This document shows positions 35,301 to 44,197 of a stretch of DNA of 64,000 nt, piece after piece (positions within the stretch are counted from its first letter, which is position 1; the number at the start of each line of letters is the position of its first letter). Under the pieces are notes generated by a model. The model had not been told where the DNA came from and ran no database searches. It saw nothing but the letters and a program-made list of their open reading frames with translations. The position numbers and the translations under genes were made by a program. Source of the stretch: Roseiterribacter gracilis (lineage in GTDB: Bacteria; Pseudomonadota; Alphaproteobacteria; BOG-932; Roseiterribacteraceae); NCBI GenBank assembly GCA_018332375.1, contig BOPV01000001.1:1922001-1986000 (forward strand), in the 5' to 3' direction.

Positions 35301-38300
35301 GTGGCGTGTTCCATGGTTTGCGCTTGCACGAGCGTCGGCGGCTGGATGCGAAACCAGGCGACATAGAGCGCCGGCAAGAACAACAGCGTGAGCGCGGTCG
35401 CAACCGCGAGGCCGCCCATGATCGCGTATGCCATCGGTCCCCAGAAAATCGTCGGCGCGATCGGGATCATGCCGAGAATTGCCGCCGCAGCCGTGAGCAG
35501 GATGGGACGGAAGCGATGCGTCGATGCTTCGATCACCGCACTCCACGGATCGCGGCCGTGCGCTTTCTCCTCTTCAATCTGCTGGATCAGGATCACCGAA
35601 TTGCGCGCGATCATGCCGATCAACGCCAGCACGCCGAGAATGGCGACGAAGCCGAGCGGCTTGTGCGCGAGCAGCAGCGCAGCGACGACGCCGATCACGC
35701 CGAGCGGCGCGACGCTGAGCACCAGGAACAACCGGTTGAAGCTCTGTAGCTGCACCATCAGGATGGTCAGCATCAGCAACAGCATCACCGGCACGACCGC
35801 GATCACCGACGCTTGCGCCTTCTTGCTTTCTTCGGCGGTGCCGCCGACCGCGATCTTGTATCCGGCCGGCAGGCCGGCGTTCAGCGCGTCGAGCTTTGGT
35901 TGCAGCGCCTGGATGACCGAAGCAGGCAGCGCATCGGGCGCGACGTCGGCCTGCACGGTCAGCGTGGGCTGGCGGTCGCGACGCCAGATCATCGGATATT
36001 CGCTTCCATATTCGACCGAAGCGATCTGACTGAGCGGCACTGTCTGTCCCGTCGGAAGCGGCACTTGCAACGTGCGGATGGTTGCGAGCGACATGCGCTG
36101 GTCGGCCGATGCGCGGGCCACGACGTCGACGAGATAGATCCAGTCGCGAATCTGCGTGACCGTCGTTCCGGTGACGACCGCGTTGACGGCCTGCGCCAGC
36201 GCCTGCGAGCTCAAGCCCAACAGCCGCGCCTGATCCTGGTCGACGCGGATGGTCAGCGTGCGTTCCGGCTCCATCCAGTCGTAATTGACCTTCTGCACGC
36301 CGTTCTGCGCGCCGAGCAGATCCGCGACCTTGAACGCAACGCTGCGCAACCGGTCGGGGTCTTGTCCACTGATGCGGAACTGCAGCGGCCATCCCACCGG
36401 CGGACCGAGTTCGAGCGGATAAACGCGCGCGACGACGTTGGGAAAGGCAGTCGTAAAGGCCTGCTCCAGCCGCGCCTTGACGTGGTCGCGCTGCTCCAGC
36501 CCTTTGGTCACGACGACAAGCTGCGCGAAGTGATCGTTCGGCAGTTGCAGGTCCATCGGCAGGTAGAAACGAACGGCGCCACGGCCGACATAGCTGCTCC
36601 AATGGTCGACGTCGCGATCCTGGGCGAGCAATTGATCGACACGGGCCGAGAGATCGCGCGACGCCTCGAGCGACACGTTCTGGGGCAGTTTGATGTCGAC
36701 CAGAAATTCCGGCCGATCCGACGACGGAAAGAATTGCTGCGGCACCAGGCGCGTCCCGGCGAGCGCCAGCGCGAAGGCGGCAACCGTGATCAGGATGGTG
36801 CGTCGCCGCGCGCTCATGGCGGCGACAAGAACGCGCCGATACAGGCGCACCACCGGACCTTGCTGTCCTTCGTGCGACTTGGCCGGACGTTTCAGTCCCC
36901 AGACTCCGAGCAGCGGCGCGAACAACACCGCAACCACCCACGAGGCAAGCAGAGCGATCGCGACGACCGCGAAAATCGAAAACGTGTACTCGCCCGCCGA
37001 GCTGCGCGCGAAACCGATCGGAACGAAACCCGCGACGGTGACCAGCGTGCCGGTCAGCATTGGAAACGCGGTCGACGTATAGGCGAAGGTGGCTGCCTTT
37101 TCCTTCGAGTCGCCGTGCTCCAGGCGCGTGACCATCATTTCGACCGTGATCATCGCGTCGTCGACCAGCAGACCCAGCGCAATGATGAGCGCACCAAGCG
37201 AGATGCGCTGCAGGTCGATGCCGAGCAACTCCATGACGACGAACACGATCGCAAGAACCAGCGGGATCGACGCCGCGACAACGCCGCCGGCGCGAAATCC
37301 CAGCGCCAGGAAACTGACCGCCAACACGATCGCAATCGCTTCCCAAAGCGCCTCCATGAACTCGTCGACAGCGTGCGCGACCGTCGCGGGCTGTTCGGCG
37401 ATCAAACTCGCCTCGATTCCGACGGGCAGGTCGGTGGCAATCTCGGCCATGGCGCGTTCGACGTTCTTGCCGAGGGCAAGCACGTTGCCGCCGTCGCGCA
37501 TGGCGATCGCCAACCCGATTCCATCCTTGCCGTTGGCGCGAAAGATCGGCTGCGGCGGATCTGCCTGTCCGCGCGTTACATGCGCGATGTCGCCCAACCG
37601 GATGACGCGGTTGCCGACCATGAAATTGACGTCCAGCAGACCCTGCTCCGACTGGAAGGCGCCTGTGACCCGCACCAGGATCTTCTCTTCGTTCGTCTGC
37701 ACAACGCCGGCCGGTGCGACTGCGTTCTGCGCCTGCAGCGCGCTGAGCAGCGCGGCACGATCGACGCCGAGCCCGGCGAGTTGCGCCGTCGAAAACTCCA
37801 CATAGACGCGTTCATCCTGCGCGCCGAGAACCTCGACCTTGGATACGTCGGGCACCTGCAACAGGCGTGACCGCACGGTATCGACGTAATCCTTCAGTTG
37901 CCGGTGCGAGTACCCGTCGGCGGTGAAGCCGTACACGATGCCGAACGTGTCGCCGAACTCGTCGTTGAACCCCGGCCCGACAACGCCTTGCGGCAAGGCG
38001 GAGCGGATATCGCCGACCTTCTTGCGCACCTGGTACCAGATGTCCGGCACCGCGGTTCGCGTCACCGAGCCTTTGAGGTTGACGAAAATCGTCGACTGTC
38101 CGGCCGTCGTATAGCTGCGCAGATAGTCGAGGCCGGGCGTCTCCTGCAGTTTGCGTTCGATCCGCTCGGTGACTTGCTGCTGCATCTCGGTGACAGTCGC
38201 GCCGGGCCAGCCGGTCTGCACCACCATCGTCTTGATAGTGAAAGCAGGATCTTCGTTGCGGCCCAACTTGAAATACGAAGCGACGCCCGCGACCAAGATC

Positions 38301-38368
38301 ACGATCATGCAATAGGTGACGAATGAGCGGTGCTTCAGCGCCCATTCGGAGAGATTGAAGCCGGTCAT
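35297..38368 (-). CDS. RND efflux pump, inner-membrane permease subunit
   Basis: A 1023-residue RND transporter with 12 helices and two large periplasmic loops. LGALIIALGLLVDDAMITVE in TM4 carries the two proton-relay aspartates, and VQTGWPGATVTEMQQQVTERI plus ALPQGVVGPGFNDEFGD are typical porter-domain segments. The second half shows MIARNSVILIQQIEEEKAHG. The start at 38368 forms an ATGA overlap with the adaptor stop; a longer frame to 38542 lies inside the adaptor gene. No outer-membrane channel gene is in the window, so it must use one encoded elsewhere. Confidence 0.95.
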   Translation of the reverse strand: MTGFNLSEWALKHRSFVTYCMIVILVAGVASYFKLGRNEDPAFTIKTMVVQTGWPGATVTEMQQQVTERIERKLQETPGLDYLRSYTTAGQSTIFVNLKGSVTRTAVPDIWYQVRKKVGDIRSALPQGVVGPGFNDEFGDTFGIVYGFTADGYSHRQLKDYVDTVRSRLLQVPDVSKVEVLGAQDERVYVEFSTAQLAGLGVDRAALLSALQAQNAVAPAGVVQTNEEKILVRVTGAFQSEQGLLDVNFMVGNRVIRLGDIAHVTRGQADPPQPIFRANGKDGIGLAIAMRDGGNVLALGKNVERAMAEIATDLPVGIEASLIAEQPATVAHAVDEFMEALWEAIAIVLAVSFLALGFRAGGVVAASIPLVLAIVFVVMELLGIDLQRISLGALIIALGLLVDDAMITVEMMVTRLEHGDSKEKAATFAYTSTAFPMLTGTLVTVAGFVPIGFARSSAGEYTFSIFAVVAIALLASWVVAVLFAPLLGVWGLKRPAKSHEGQQGPVVRLYRRVLVAAMSARRRTILITVAAFALALAGTRLVPQQFFPSSDRPEFLVDIKLPQNVSLEASRDLSARVDQLLAQDRDVDHWSSYVGRGAVRFYLPMDLQLPNDHFAQLVVVTKGLEQRDHVKARLEQAFTTAFPNVVARVYPLELGPPVGWPLQFRISGQDPDRLRSVAFKVADLLGAQNGVQKVNYDWMEPERTLTIRVDQDQARLLGLSSQALAQAVNAVVTGTTVTQIRDWIYLVDVVARASADQRMSLATIRTLQVPLPTGQTVPLSQIASVEYGSEYPMIWRRDRQPTLTVQADVAPDALPASVIQALQPKLDALNAGLPAGYKIAVGGTAEESKKAQASVIAVVPVMLLLMLTILMVQLQSFNRLFLVLSVAPLGVIGVVAALLLAHKPLGFVAILGVLALIGMIARNSVILIQQIEEEKAHGRDPWSAVIEASTHRFRPILLTAAAAILGMIPIAPTIFWGPMAYAIMGGLAVATALTLLFLPALYVAWFRIQPPTLVQAQTMEHAT

Positions 38369-39438
38369 TGGCCGCCCTCCAGCACGCGCACCGATTGTCC
38401 CGGGCGCAGCACCTGGGTGCCCGCAGTCACGACCGTTTCGCCGGGCTGCAGCCCCTGCGCGACGACAACGCTGCGTTCGTCGTAGCGAAGCACGTCGACG
38501 CTGCGCAGCGACACGTTCTGCACGTTGGGATCGACCACCCATACGGCCGCGCGACCATCGGCCTGCGTCAGTGCAGTTGCGGGAATTTCGATCCCTGCAG
38601 GCGCCGCCGTGACGATGCGGCCTTTCACTGTTGCGCCCAGCCGCATCGATGGCGGCGGATCGATGAGCGCGACTTTGACGGCAAAGGTGCGCGTCGCGGC
38701 GTCGGCTTGCGGCGCCAGCTCGCGCACGCGTCCCTTGACGGTGATGCGCGCGTCGTCGGTCAACGCGATGTCGACGACGATGTCGGACGAGACCGTGCGG
38801 ATGAGCTGCGCCGGAATGGAGAACACCGCATCGAGCCCGCCGTCGCGCGCGATCTCGGCCACCATGCGTCCCGGCGCCACGACTTCGCCGGGTTCGGCAC
38901 CGACTGCAGTCACCGTGCCGGGTGCGTCCGCGACGAGTTCGGTAAAGCTGCGCTGTTCCTCGGCCGTATGTAGCTGCGCGCGCGCCGCTGCAACTTGCGC
39001 TTCGGTCGTTTGCAGCGCCTGCTGCGCCTGGTCGAAATTGGCGCGCGACGTGTAGCCGTCATGCAGCAAAGTCTGCTGACGGCCGAACGCATTGCGTGCC
39101 TGCAGCGCCTGGCCTTGCGCGGCCAGCAACGCGGCCTGCGCCTGTCGAAGCGCATTCTGTTGCAACTGCGAGTCGACCCGCGCGATCACCTGGCCGGCTT
39201 TGACGACGTCACCGACATGTACGGCACGTTCAATGACGCGGCCGTCGATCCGGAATGCGAGGCTGGTCTGTACCTGGGCGCGGATCTGCCCGGTCAGCGA
39301 GATCGTCTCGCCGGACGCCTGGCCGGTGATGGTGGTTGCCCGGACCGGGCGCGGTTTGGCGGCAGGCGGCGCGGCCTCGTCACAGCCGCCGAGGGCTGCC
39401 GCGACGAGCAGCAGCGGCGCGAAATGTCGGATCGACAT
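38365..39438 (-). CDS. RND efflux periplasmic adaptor (lipoprotein)
   Basis: A 357-residue membrane-fusion protein that links the RND pump to an outer-membrane channel. The lipobox LGGC follows the hydrophobic signal MSIRHFAPLLLVAAA. ISLTGQIRAQVQTSLAFRID and VHVGDVVKAGQVIARVDSQL are the barrel and lipoyl segments, followed by an alpha-helical hairpin and a beta-barrel (VDIALTDDARITVKG). The ATG at 39438 has GGAG 6 nt upstream; the GTG at 39450 would place that site inside the gene. It is the first gene of the six-gene operon. Confidence 0.93.
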   Translation of the reverse strand: MSIRHFAPLLLVAAALGGCDEAAPPAAKPRPVRATTITGQASGETISLTGQIRAQVQTSLAFRIDGRVIERAVHVGDVVKAGQVIARVDSQLQQNALRQAQAALLAAQGQALQARNAFGRQQTLLHDGYTSRANFDQAQQALQTTEAQVAAARAQLHTAEEQRSFTELVADAPGTVTAVGAEPGEVVAPGRMVAEIARDGGLDAVFSIPAQLIRTVSSDIVVDIALTDDARITVKGRVRELAPQADAATRTFAVKVALIDPPPSMRLGATVKGRIVTAAPAGIEIPATALTQADGRAAVWVVDPNVQNVSLRSVDVLRYDERSVVVAQGLQPGETVVTAGTQVLRPGQSVRVLEGGQ

Positions 39439-39501
39439 CGAAAACTCCACAAAACGGGGGAAAAGGCAGCGGTGACAGGCGGCGCTTGCTTTGCACTTAC
39501 T

Positions 39502-39531
39502 CGTATAGTATATTGCACTGGTGAGTGCAAT
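39502..39531 (-). promoter_or_regulatory. efflux-operon promoter with TetR-type inverted repeat
   Basis: ATTGCACT (39512-39519) and AGTGCAAT (39524-39531) are perfect 8-bp arms around GGTG. On the minus strand TTGCAC (39530-39525) and TATACG (39507-39502) are 17 bp apart and could be the -35 and -10 boxes for the adaptor gene, so the repeat covers the -35 box. A further half-site TTGCACT lies at 39491-39497. The divergent TetR gene starts 15 bp away and is the likely binder of this site. Confidence 0.75.
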
Positions 39532-39546
39532 CCTGATGATGAGACG

Positions 39547-40209
39547 ATGACGCAGTCCAGACCCAAAAAAAACGCAGCCCCCGATCGTCGTGTTGGATCG
39601 CGCGAAGCGATCGTGCAGGCAGCCCAGCGGCTGTTCCTGAAGCGCGGCGTTGGCGCCGTGAGCATGGACGATCTCGCGACCGAAGCCGGCGTCGCGCGGC
39701 GAACGCTCTACAACCAGTTTCCCAGCAAGGAAGACATTCTGCGCGAGATGCTGCGTGAGCTATCGGAAGGATTGCGGGACGCGCTGCCGCCCGGCATCGA
39801 GACGCAAGGCGAAGTCGAAGAAGTGCTACGCCGCATCGGCACGGGCGTGCTGACCTTTCAGGCCCCGGCCGAGTTTGTCGGGTTGGTGCGCATCACTGTC
39901 GCCGACGCGCAGCAATTTCCGTGGATCGCGACCGCCTTTGATGCGGTGCTCGATCCGCAGCTCAACCGGTTTGCGCGCTATCTCGCCCATTTGACGACAT
40001 TGGGCGTCCTCGCCTGCCCGGATCCGTTGCTGGCGGCGCACCAGTTTCTCGGACTTCTCAACGAGCCGGTTCTCTGGACGCGCGTGGTGCGTCGAAAGCA
40101 ACCGCCCATCAAAGCGGATGTCGTTGTCGAGGAAGCGGTGCAGATGTTCTTGTGCCGATATCGCGTGGTCGATCCGAGTCCGAACCCACGCCGCAAGAAA
40201 CGCGCTTAG
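39547..40209 (+). CDS. TetR-family repressor of the efflux operon
   Basis: A 220-residue regulator. The helix-turn-helix is at about residues 20-65: EAIVQAAQRLFLKRGVGAVS, MDDLATEAGVARRTLYNQFP, SKEDILREM. The C-terminal half is the ligand domain of the AcrR/TetR C type. Both termini are basic (SRPKKNAAPDRR; NPRRKKRA). It is divergent from the adaptor-pump operon, with an 8-4-8 inverted repeat between. ATG 39547 is chosen because the frame upstream lies inside the adaptor gene. Its stop overlaps the stop of the convergent SnoaL-like gene. Confidence 0.94.
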   Translation: MTQSRPKKNAAPDRRVGSREAIVQAAQRLFLKRGVGAVSMDDLATEAGVARRTLYNQFPSKEDILREMLRELSEGLRDALPPGIETQGEVEEVLRRIGTGVLTFQAPAEFVGLVRITVADAQQFPWIATAFDAVLDPQLNRFARYLAHLTTLGVLACPDPLLAAHQFLGLLNEPVLWTRVVRRKQPPIKADVVVEEAVQMFLCRYRVVDPSPNPRRKKRA

Positions 40210-40664
40210 ACCCCCGCCTGCAGCCGCGCATATTGCGACCAGCCTTTGGGATTGCGCATGAAAGCGCGATGCACCGGCTGCGGGTCGTAGTAGGCGACGC
40301 GTTCGACCGCGATGCCGTCGCGAAAGCGGATCCGGTCGATGCTGGGCCATTTGACCATCCGCCCGCCGATCGACGCTTCGAGCGACATGTCGATGAACAA
40401 ATAACCGTTGCGATGTTCCCAACTGTTCAGCACGCCGGTCAGATCCGGCAGTGCGCGCAGAATACGAAGATAGTCCTGGCGCGCGGCGGCGCGTCCGACG
40501 ACACGCTGCATCGGCGATTCGAGCGCGACCTGTTCGTCGAGCAAAGCCAGCATCCGGTCCAGCCGCTCTTTCGGTTGCTGCCAGACTTGCGCGAACAGGT
40601 CGACCCACGCGGCAATCGTGCCGCGTTCGCCGGTTTTTGTATTGAGAACCACGTCGTCGTTCAT
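40206..40664 (-). CDS. SnoaL/NTF2-like protein
   Basis: A protein of about 152 residues with the NTF2-like cone fold pattern: TIAAWVDLFAQVWQQPKERL, then LDEQVALESPMQRVVGRAAA, YLFIDMSLEASIGGRMV and DRIRFRDGIAVERVAYYD. The last part is like the limonene-epoxide-hydrolase/SnoaL group, which includes isomerases, hydrolases and non-enzymatic binders. No definite active site can be named. The ATG at 40664 is chosen by homology-like start position; an ATG at 40715 is also in frame and neither has a clear ribosome-binding site. Confidence 0.8.
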   Translation of the reverse strand: MNDDVVLNTKTGERGTIAAWVDLFAQVWQQPKERLDRMLALLDEQVALESPMQRVVGRAAARQDYLRILRALPDLTGVLNSWEHRNGYLFIDMSLEASIGGRMVKWPSIDRIRFRDGIAVERVAYYDPQPVHRAFMRNPKGWSQYARLQAGV

Positions 40665-40760
40665 AGCGATGTGGGTACGCGCGACTGCGCTGCTGCAACA
40701 GCGCAACCTCATCATGCAACGATGAGGTGGATGGGACGATCGATCGAAGACGCGTCGCCG

Positions 40761-41720
40761 TTAACCGCTTGCGGTCCCGCCGACGACGGACAAAAACGGT
40801 TGTGCAGCCTGCTGCTCGCGCAACGTCGAAAGATGCCCAGCGAGTTGCGCCAACGGCAGCCGGTCGGCTTTCGATTTCTGCCAGATCGCCCAGGCGACGC
40901 GTTCTTCGCGCGGCCACAATGGCATCGTCACCAGTCCTTCACCGCCCAAAGGCGACGGCAGGATCTGTTCGGCGATGATGCCGATGCCGTGACCGGCGCG
41001 CGCCAGTTCGGCAATCGCCTCGGTCATCTGCACGAACCAGATTCGCGTCGGCGGGCCGGAATTTGCCGCGGTCGCTTCGCGCAGCGAACGCTCGTCGCTT
41101 TCGCGCAAATCGTGCGTCAACAAGGTCTCGCCCGCCAACTCGCGCCAGGCGATCGCGGGGCGACGCGATGTACGCGACGTCACCAGCCGATGAGACGGGC
41201 TCAACAGCGCGAGGATCTCCATCGCGAAGAGACGTTTGCTCTCAAACCGCGCGTCGCCCGACGGCTGATGCGAAATCAGCAGGTCGACTTCGTCGGCGAC
41301 GAGCAATCCCACGTCGCACCTGCCGACATCTGGCACGATCTGCAGATCCAACGTCGGGGACATGCCGGCGAAGCGAGCCATGCCAGCGGCTAGCCAGGGA
41401 TACATCGTGTAACAGCTCGGCGCGACGCGCAGCCGCGGACGTTCGTCGTGCCGCTGTTGCTGCAACGACGCTTCGGCTTCGTCGAGCGCGCGCAACGTCG
41501 TGTCGGCAATCTCGAGCAACCGCAGGCCGGCCTCGGTCGGCATCATGCGCTTGCCGACCCGATCAAACAGCTTGGCGCCCAAGTCTTTTTCCAACCCCAG
41601 CAGCTGATGGCTGAGCGCCGATTGCGACAGGTGCAGCCGCGTGCCTGCACGCGTCAGCGTGCCTTCGCGCGCGACCGCCTGCACCAACCGCAAATGCCGA
41701 ACCTCGATTTTTCCTGCCAT
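40761..41720 (-). CDS. LysR-family regulator
   Basis: A 319-residue regulator. IEVRHLRLVQAVAREGTLTR, then LHLSQSALSHQLLGLEKDLG and FDRVGKRMMPTEAGLRLL form the DNA-binding domain; the pattern SQSALSHQ is close to the MetR branch. The rest is an effector domain. It is divergent from the alpha-amino-acid ester hydrolase gene (143 bp). metE is about 3.4 kb away with its own divergent Lrp-type gene, so a MetR role is only a possibility. Confidence 0.92.
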   Translation of the reverse strand: MAGKIEVRHLRLVQAVAREGTLTRAGTRLHLSQSALSHQLLGLEKDLGAKLFDRVGKRMMPTEAGLRLLEIADTTLRALDEAEASLQQQRHDERPRLRVAPSCYTMYPWLAAGMARFAGMSPTLDLQIVPDVGRCDVGLLVADEVDLLISHQPSGDARFESKRLFAMEILALLSPSHRLVTSRTSRRPAIAWRELAGETLLTHDLRESDERSLREATAANSGPPTRIWFVQMTEAIAELARAGHGIGIIAEQILPSPLGGEGLVTMPLWPREERVAWAIWQKSKADRLPLAQLAGHLSTLREQQAAQPFLSVVGGTASG

Positions 41721-41863
41721 CAAGCCACTCCGCCGGTCAGAACAATTGGCCTTGGCGCTCCGAGGAGACAGCCGCAAAGAGCCAATCGAACCGTTGCCCT
41801 TGTCCGTTCACCGCGCTGTACTGCCAACGCAAAAATCAGAACGCAGGTTTTGAGGGAATGAGT

Positions 41864-43774
41864 ATGCGCCTGGCAGCACCGATTTTGTCGATCCTTCTTT
41901 TGGCTGGCACAGCTGCGGCAGAAACGCCGGTAACGATGCCGGACATTCCCGAGAAGTTCGACCGCACCGTGCAAAGCGCCGACTACATCAAACGCGACGT
42001 GATGATTGCGATGCGCGATGGCGTGAAGCTGCACACGGTCATCGTCATTCCCAAAGGTGCGAAAAACGCACCGATCCTGCTGACGCGTACGCCGTACAAC
42101 GCGAACCAGAAGCTCGAACGCACGGCCAGTTTCAACCGTGCGGCGCGCTTGCAGCTCGACGACGAGCTGTTCACCAGCGACGGCTATATCCGTGTCTATC
42201 AGGACGTGCGCGGAAAATGGGGTTCGGAGGGCGACTATCTGATGACGCGCCCGTTGGTGGGGCCGCTGAACAACACGCAGGTCGATCATTCGACCGACGC
42301 GTATGACACGATTGAATGGCTGGTGAAGAACCTGCCCGAGAGCAATGGCAAAGTCGGCATCACCGGTTCGTCCTATGACGGTTTCACCACTGTGATGGCG
42401 ATGATCAATCCGCACCCGGCGCTCAAAGTCGCGGCGCCGATGTGCCCGATGATCGACGGCTGGATGGGCGACGACTGGTTCCACAACGGCGCCTTCCGCA
42501 TGACGAATCTCGACTACATTTACGATCAAACCAGCGGGCGTCAGTCGAGCTGGGGAAAGATGCCGCATCCCGGGCGCGACGATTACGAGTCCTATCGCGC
42601 TGCAGGTGCAGCCGGTGAGTCCGCCAAGCGCGTCGGGCTCGATCAACTGCCCTTCTGGCGCAAGATCGTCGAACATCCAGCTTACGACTCGTTCTGGCAG
42701 AACCAAGCGCTTGATAAGATCCTGGCGCAGAAGCCGCTTGCGGTTCCGACGATGTGGATCACCAGCATCTGGGACCAGGAAGACATCTATGGCGGTATCG
42801 CCGCCTATCGCGCGACCGAGCCCAAGGACACCAACAACGACAAGAACTTTCTGGTGATGGGGCCGTGGCGCCACAGCGGTGCCAAAGGCGACGGCGACAA
42901 ACTCGGCCTGATCAAGTTCGACGGCGACACGGCGGCGCAATTCCGCCGCGACGTGCTGAAGCCGTTCCTGGACATGTATCTGAAAGACGGCGCACCCAAA
43001 GCCGACATCGCGCCGGTAATTGCGTACGAGACCGGCACCAATCGCTGGACGCGTTATAAAAGCTGGCCGCTCGCCTGCGAGAAAGGCTGCGAGACCACGT
43101 CGAAGCCGATCTATCTGCAGGCAGGATTCAAACTCGGCTTTGACAAGCCGACGACCGACACGGCAAACGACCACGACGACTATTTCTCGGACCCGAACAA
43201 GCCGGTGCCGAACTGGCCGCGCCCGGTGCAGTTGAAGAACGCCGACGATTGGCGCCGTTGGTTGCTGCAGGACCAGCGCTTCGTCGCCGATCGCCCCGAC
43301 GTGCTGAGCTATGTGTCGGACGTGCTGACCGAGCCGATGCATATTGCGGGTCTGCCGATGGTCAATCTGCTTGCTTCGACCACCGGCACGGATTCGGATT
43401 GGATTGTGAAGCTGATCGACGTCTATCCCGAAGACGTGCCAAGCCAGCTTGAGCTGGGCGGCTACCAGTTGATGGTTGCGGCCGACATTTTCCGCGGCCG
43501 CTACCGCGACAGTCTGGAAAAGCCAACCGCGATTCCGTCCGACAAGGTGCAGCGCTATCGCTTTACGCTGCCCAACAGCAATCACGTGTTTCTGCCCGGC
43601 CATCGCGTGATGGTGCAGATCCAATCGAGCTGGTTTCCAGTCTATGACCGCAACCCGCAAAGCTTCGTGCCGAATATTCTTCTCGCCCAACCTACCGACT
43701 ACAAAGTCGCGTTGCAGCGCATCTTCCACAGCGCGTCGTCGGCGAGTTCGATCGAATTGCCGATCGTCAGATAA
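41864..43774 (+). CDS. alpha-amino-acid ester hydrolase (CocE/NonD family)
   Basis: A 636-residue secreted serine hydrolase with signal peptide MRLAAPILSILLLAGTAAA. It closely resembles Xanthomonas alpha-amino-acid ester hydrolase: QDVRGKWGSEGDYLMTRPL, NGKVGITGSSYDGFTTVMAM (nucleophile in GSSYDG), MIDGWMGDDWFHNGAF, MWITSIWDQEDIYGGI and VMGPWRHSG (catalytic His). These enzymes hydrolyse or transfer acyl groups of alpha-amino esters and beta-lactams with an alpha-amino side chain. GAGGG lies 7 nt before the ATG at 41864, which is preferred to the ATG at 41858. It precedes a MAPEG gene by 24 bp. Confidence 0.93.
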   Translation: MRLAAPILSILLLAGTAAAETPVTMPDIPEKFDRTVQSADYIKRDVMIAMRDGVKLHTVIVIPKGAKNAPILLTRTPYNANQKLERTASFNRAARLQLDDELFTSDGYIRVYQDVRGKWGSEGDYLMTRPLVGPLNNTQVDHSTDAYDTIEWLVKNLPESNGKVGITGSSYDGFTTVMAMINPHPALKVAAPMCPMIDGWMGDDWFHNGAFRMTNLDYIYDQTSGRQSSWGKMPHPGRDDYESYRAAGAAGESAKRVGLDQLPFWRKIVEHPAYDSFWQNQALDKILAQKPLAVPTMWITSIWDQEDIYGGIAAYRATEPKDTNNDKNFLVMGPWRHSGAKGDGDKLGLIKFDGDTAAQFRRDVLKPFLDMYLKDGAPKADIAPVIAYETGTNRWTRYKSWPLACEKGCETTSKPIYLQAGFKLGFDKPTTDTANDHDDYFSDPNKPVPNWPRPVQLKNADDWRRWLLQDQRFVADRPDVLSYVSDVLTEPMHIAGLPMVNLLASTTGTDSDWIVKLIDVYPEDVPSQLELGGYQLMVAADIFRGRYRDSLEKPTAIPSDKVQRYRFTLPNSNHVFLPGHRVMVQIQSSWFPVYDRNPQSFVPNILLAQPTDYKVALQRIFHSASSASSIELPIVR

Positions 43775-43798
43775 CAAACAGACAGAAGGGGGAGTCCG

Positions 43799-44197
43799 AT
43801 GCCATCACCAGAAATTACCTACACCGCGCTTACGGCCATGTTCACCGGCGTGCTGTGGGTGCCGCTGATCCTCAATCGGATCCGCGAGAAAAGCATGTGG
43901 CCGACGTTGCGCGACCCCGCTCCCGACCAACCGACGGCTTCGTGGGCGCTGCGTCTGCAAAAGGCGCATCGCAACGCGATCGAGAACCTCACCGTCTTCG
44001 CACCGCTGGCGCTGGCGGTGCCGATTGCAGGCATGTCGACAGCGACGACGGCGATGTGGTGTGCGGTGTTCTTCTGGGCCCGGGTCGCGCACGCGTTGGT
44101 CTATACGTTCGGCGTTCCCGTGTTGCGCACCGTGGCCTTCACCGTCGGTTTCATCGCGCAGCTCGTGCTATTCCTGCATCTGGTCGGCTACGCCTGA
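43799..44197 (+). CDS. MAPEG-family membrane protein
   Basis: A 132-residue protein with four hydrophobic helices. ALRLQKAHRNAIENLTVFAP is the MAPEG core (usually R-a-q-R-A-h-x-N-x-x-E) seen in microsomal glutathione transferases and their bacterial relatives. VFFWARVAHALVYTFGVPVL follows as expected. It may be a membrane glutathione-dependent detoxification enzyme. GGGGGAG lies 5 nt before the ATG. The last 10 bases overlap the end of the convergent M24 peptidase gene. Confidence 0.9.
   Translation: MPSPEITYTALTAMFTGVLWVPLILNRIREKSMWPTLRDPAPDQPTASWALRLQKAHRNAIENLTVFAPLALAVPIAGMSTATTAMWCAVFFWARVAHALVYTFGVPVLRTVAFTVGFIAQLVLFLHLVGYA

Noticed and set aside
35813..37870. Plus-strand open frame of 685 codons inside the RND pump gene
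   Set aside because: Shadow of the pump gene; no domain pattern and no plausible start signal.
41720..43777. Minus-strand open frame of 685 codons across the ester hydrolase gene
   Set aside because: The plus-strand gene has signal peptide, catalytic motifs and a known homologue; the antisense product has no recognisable feature.
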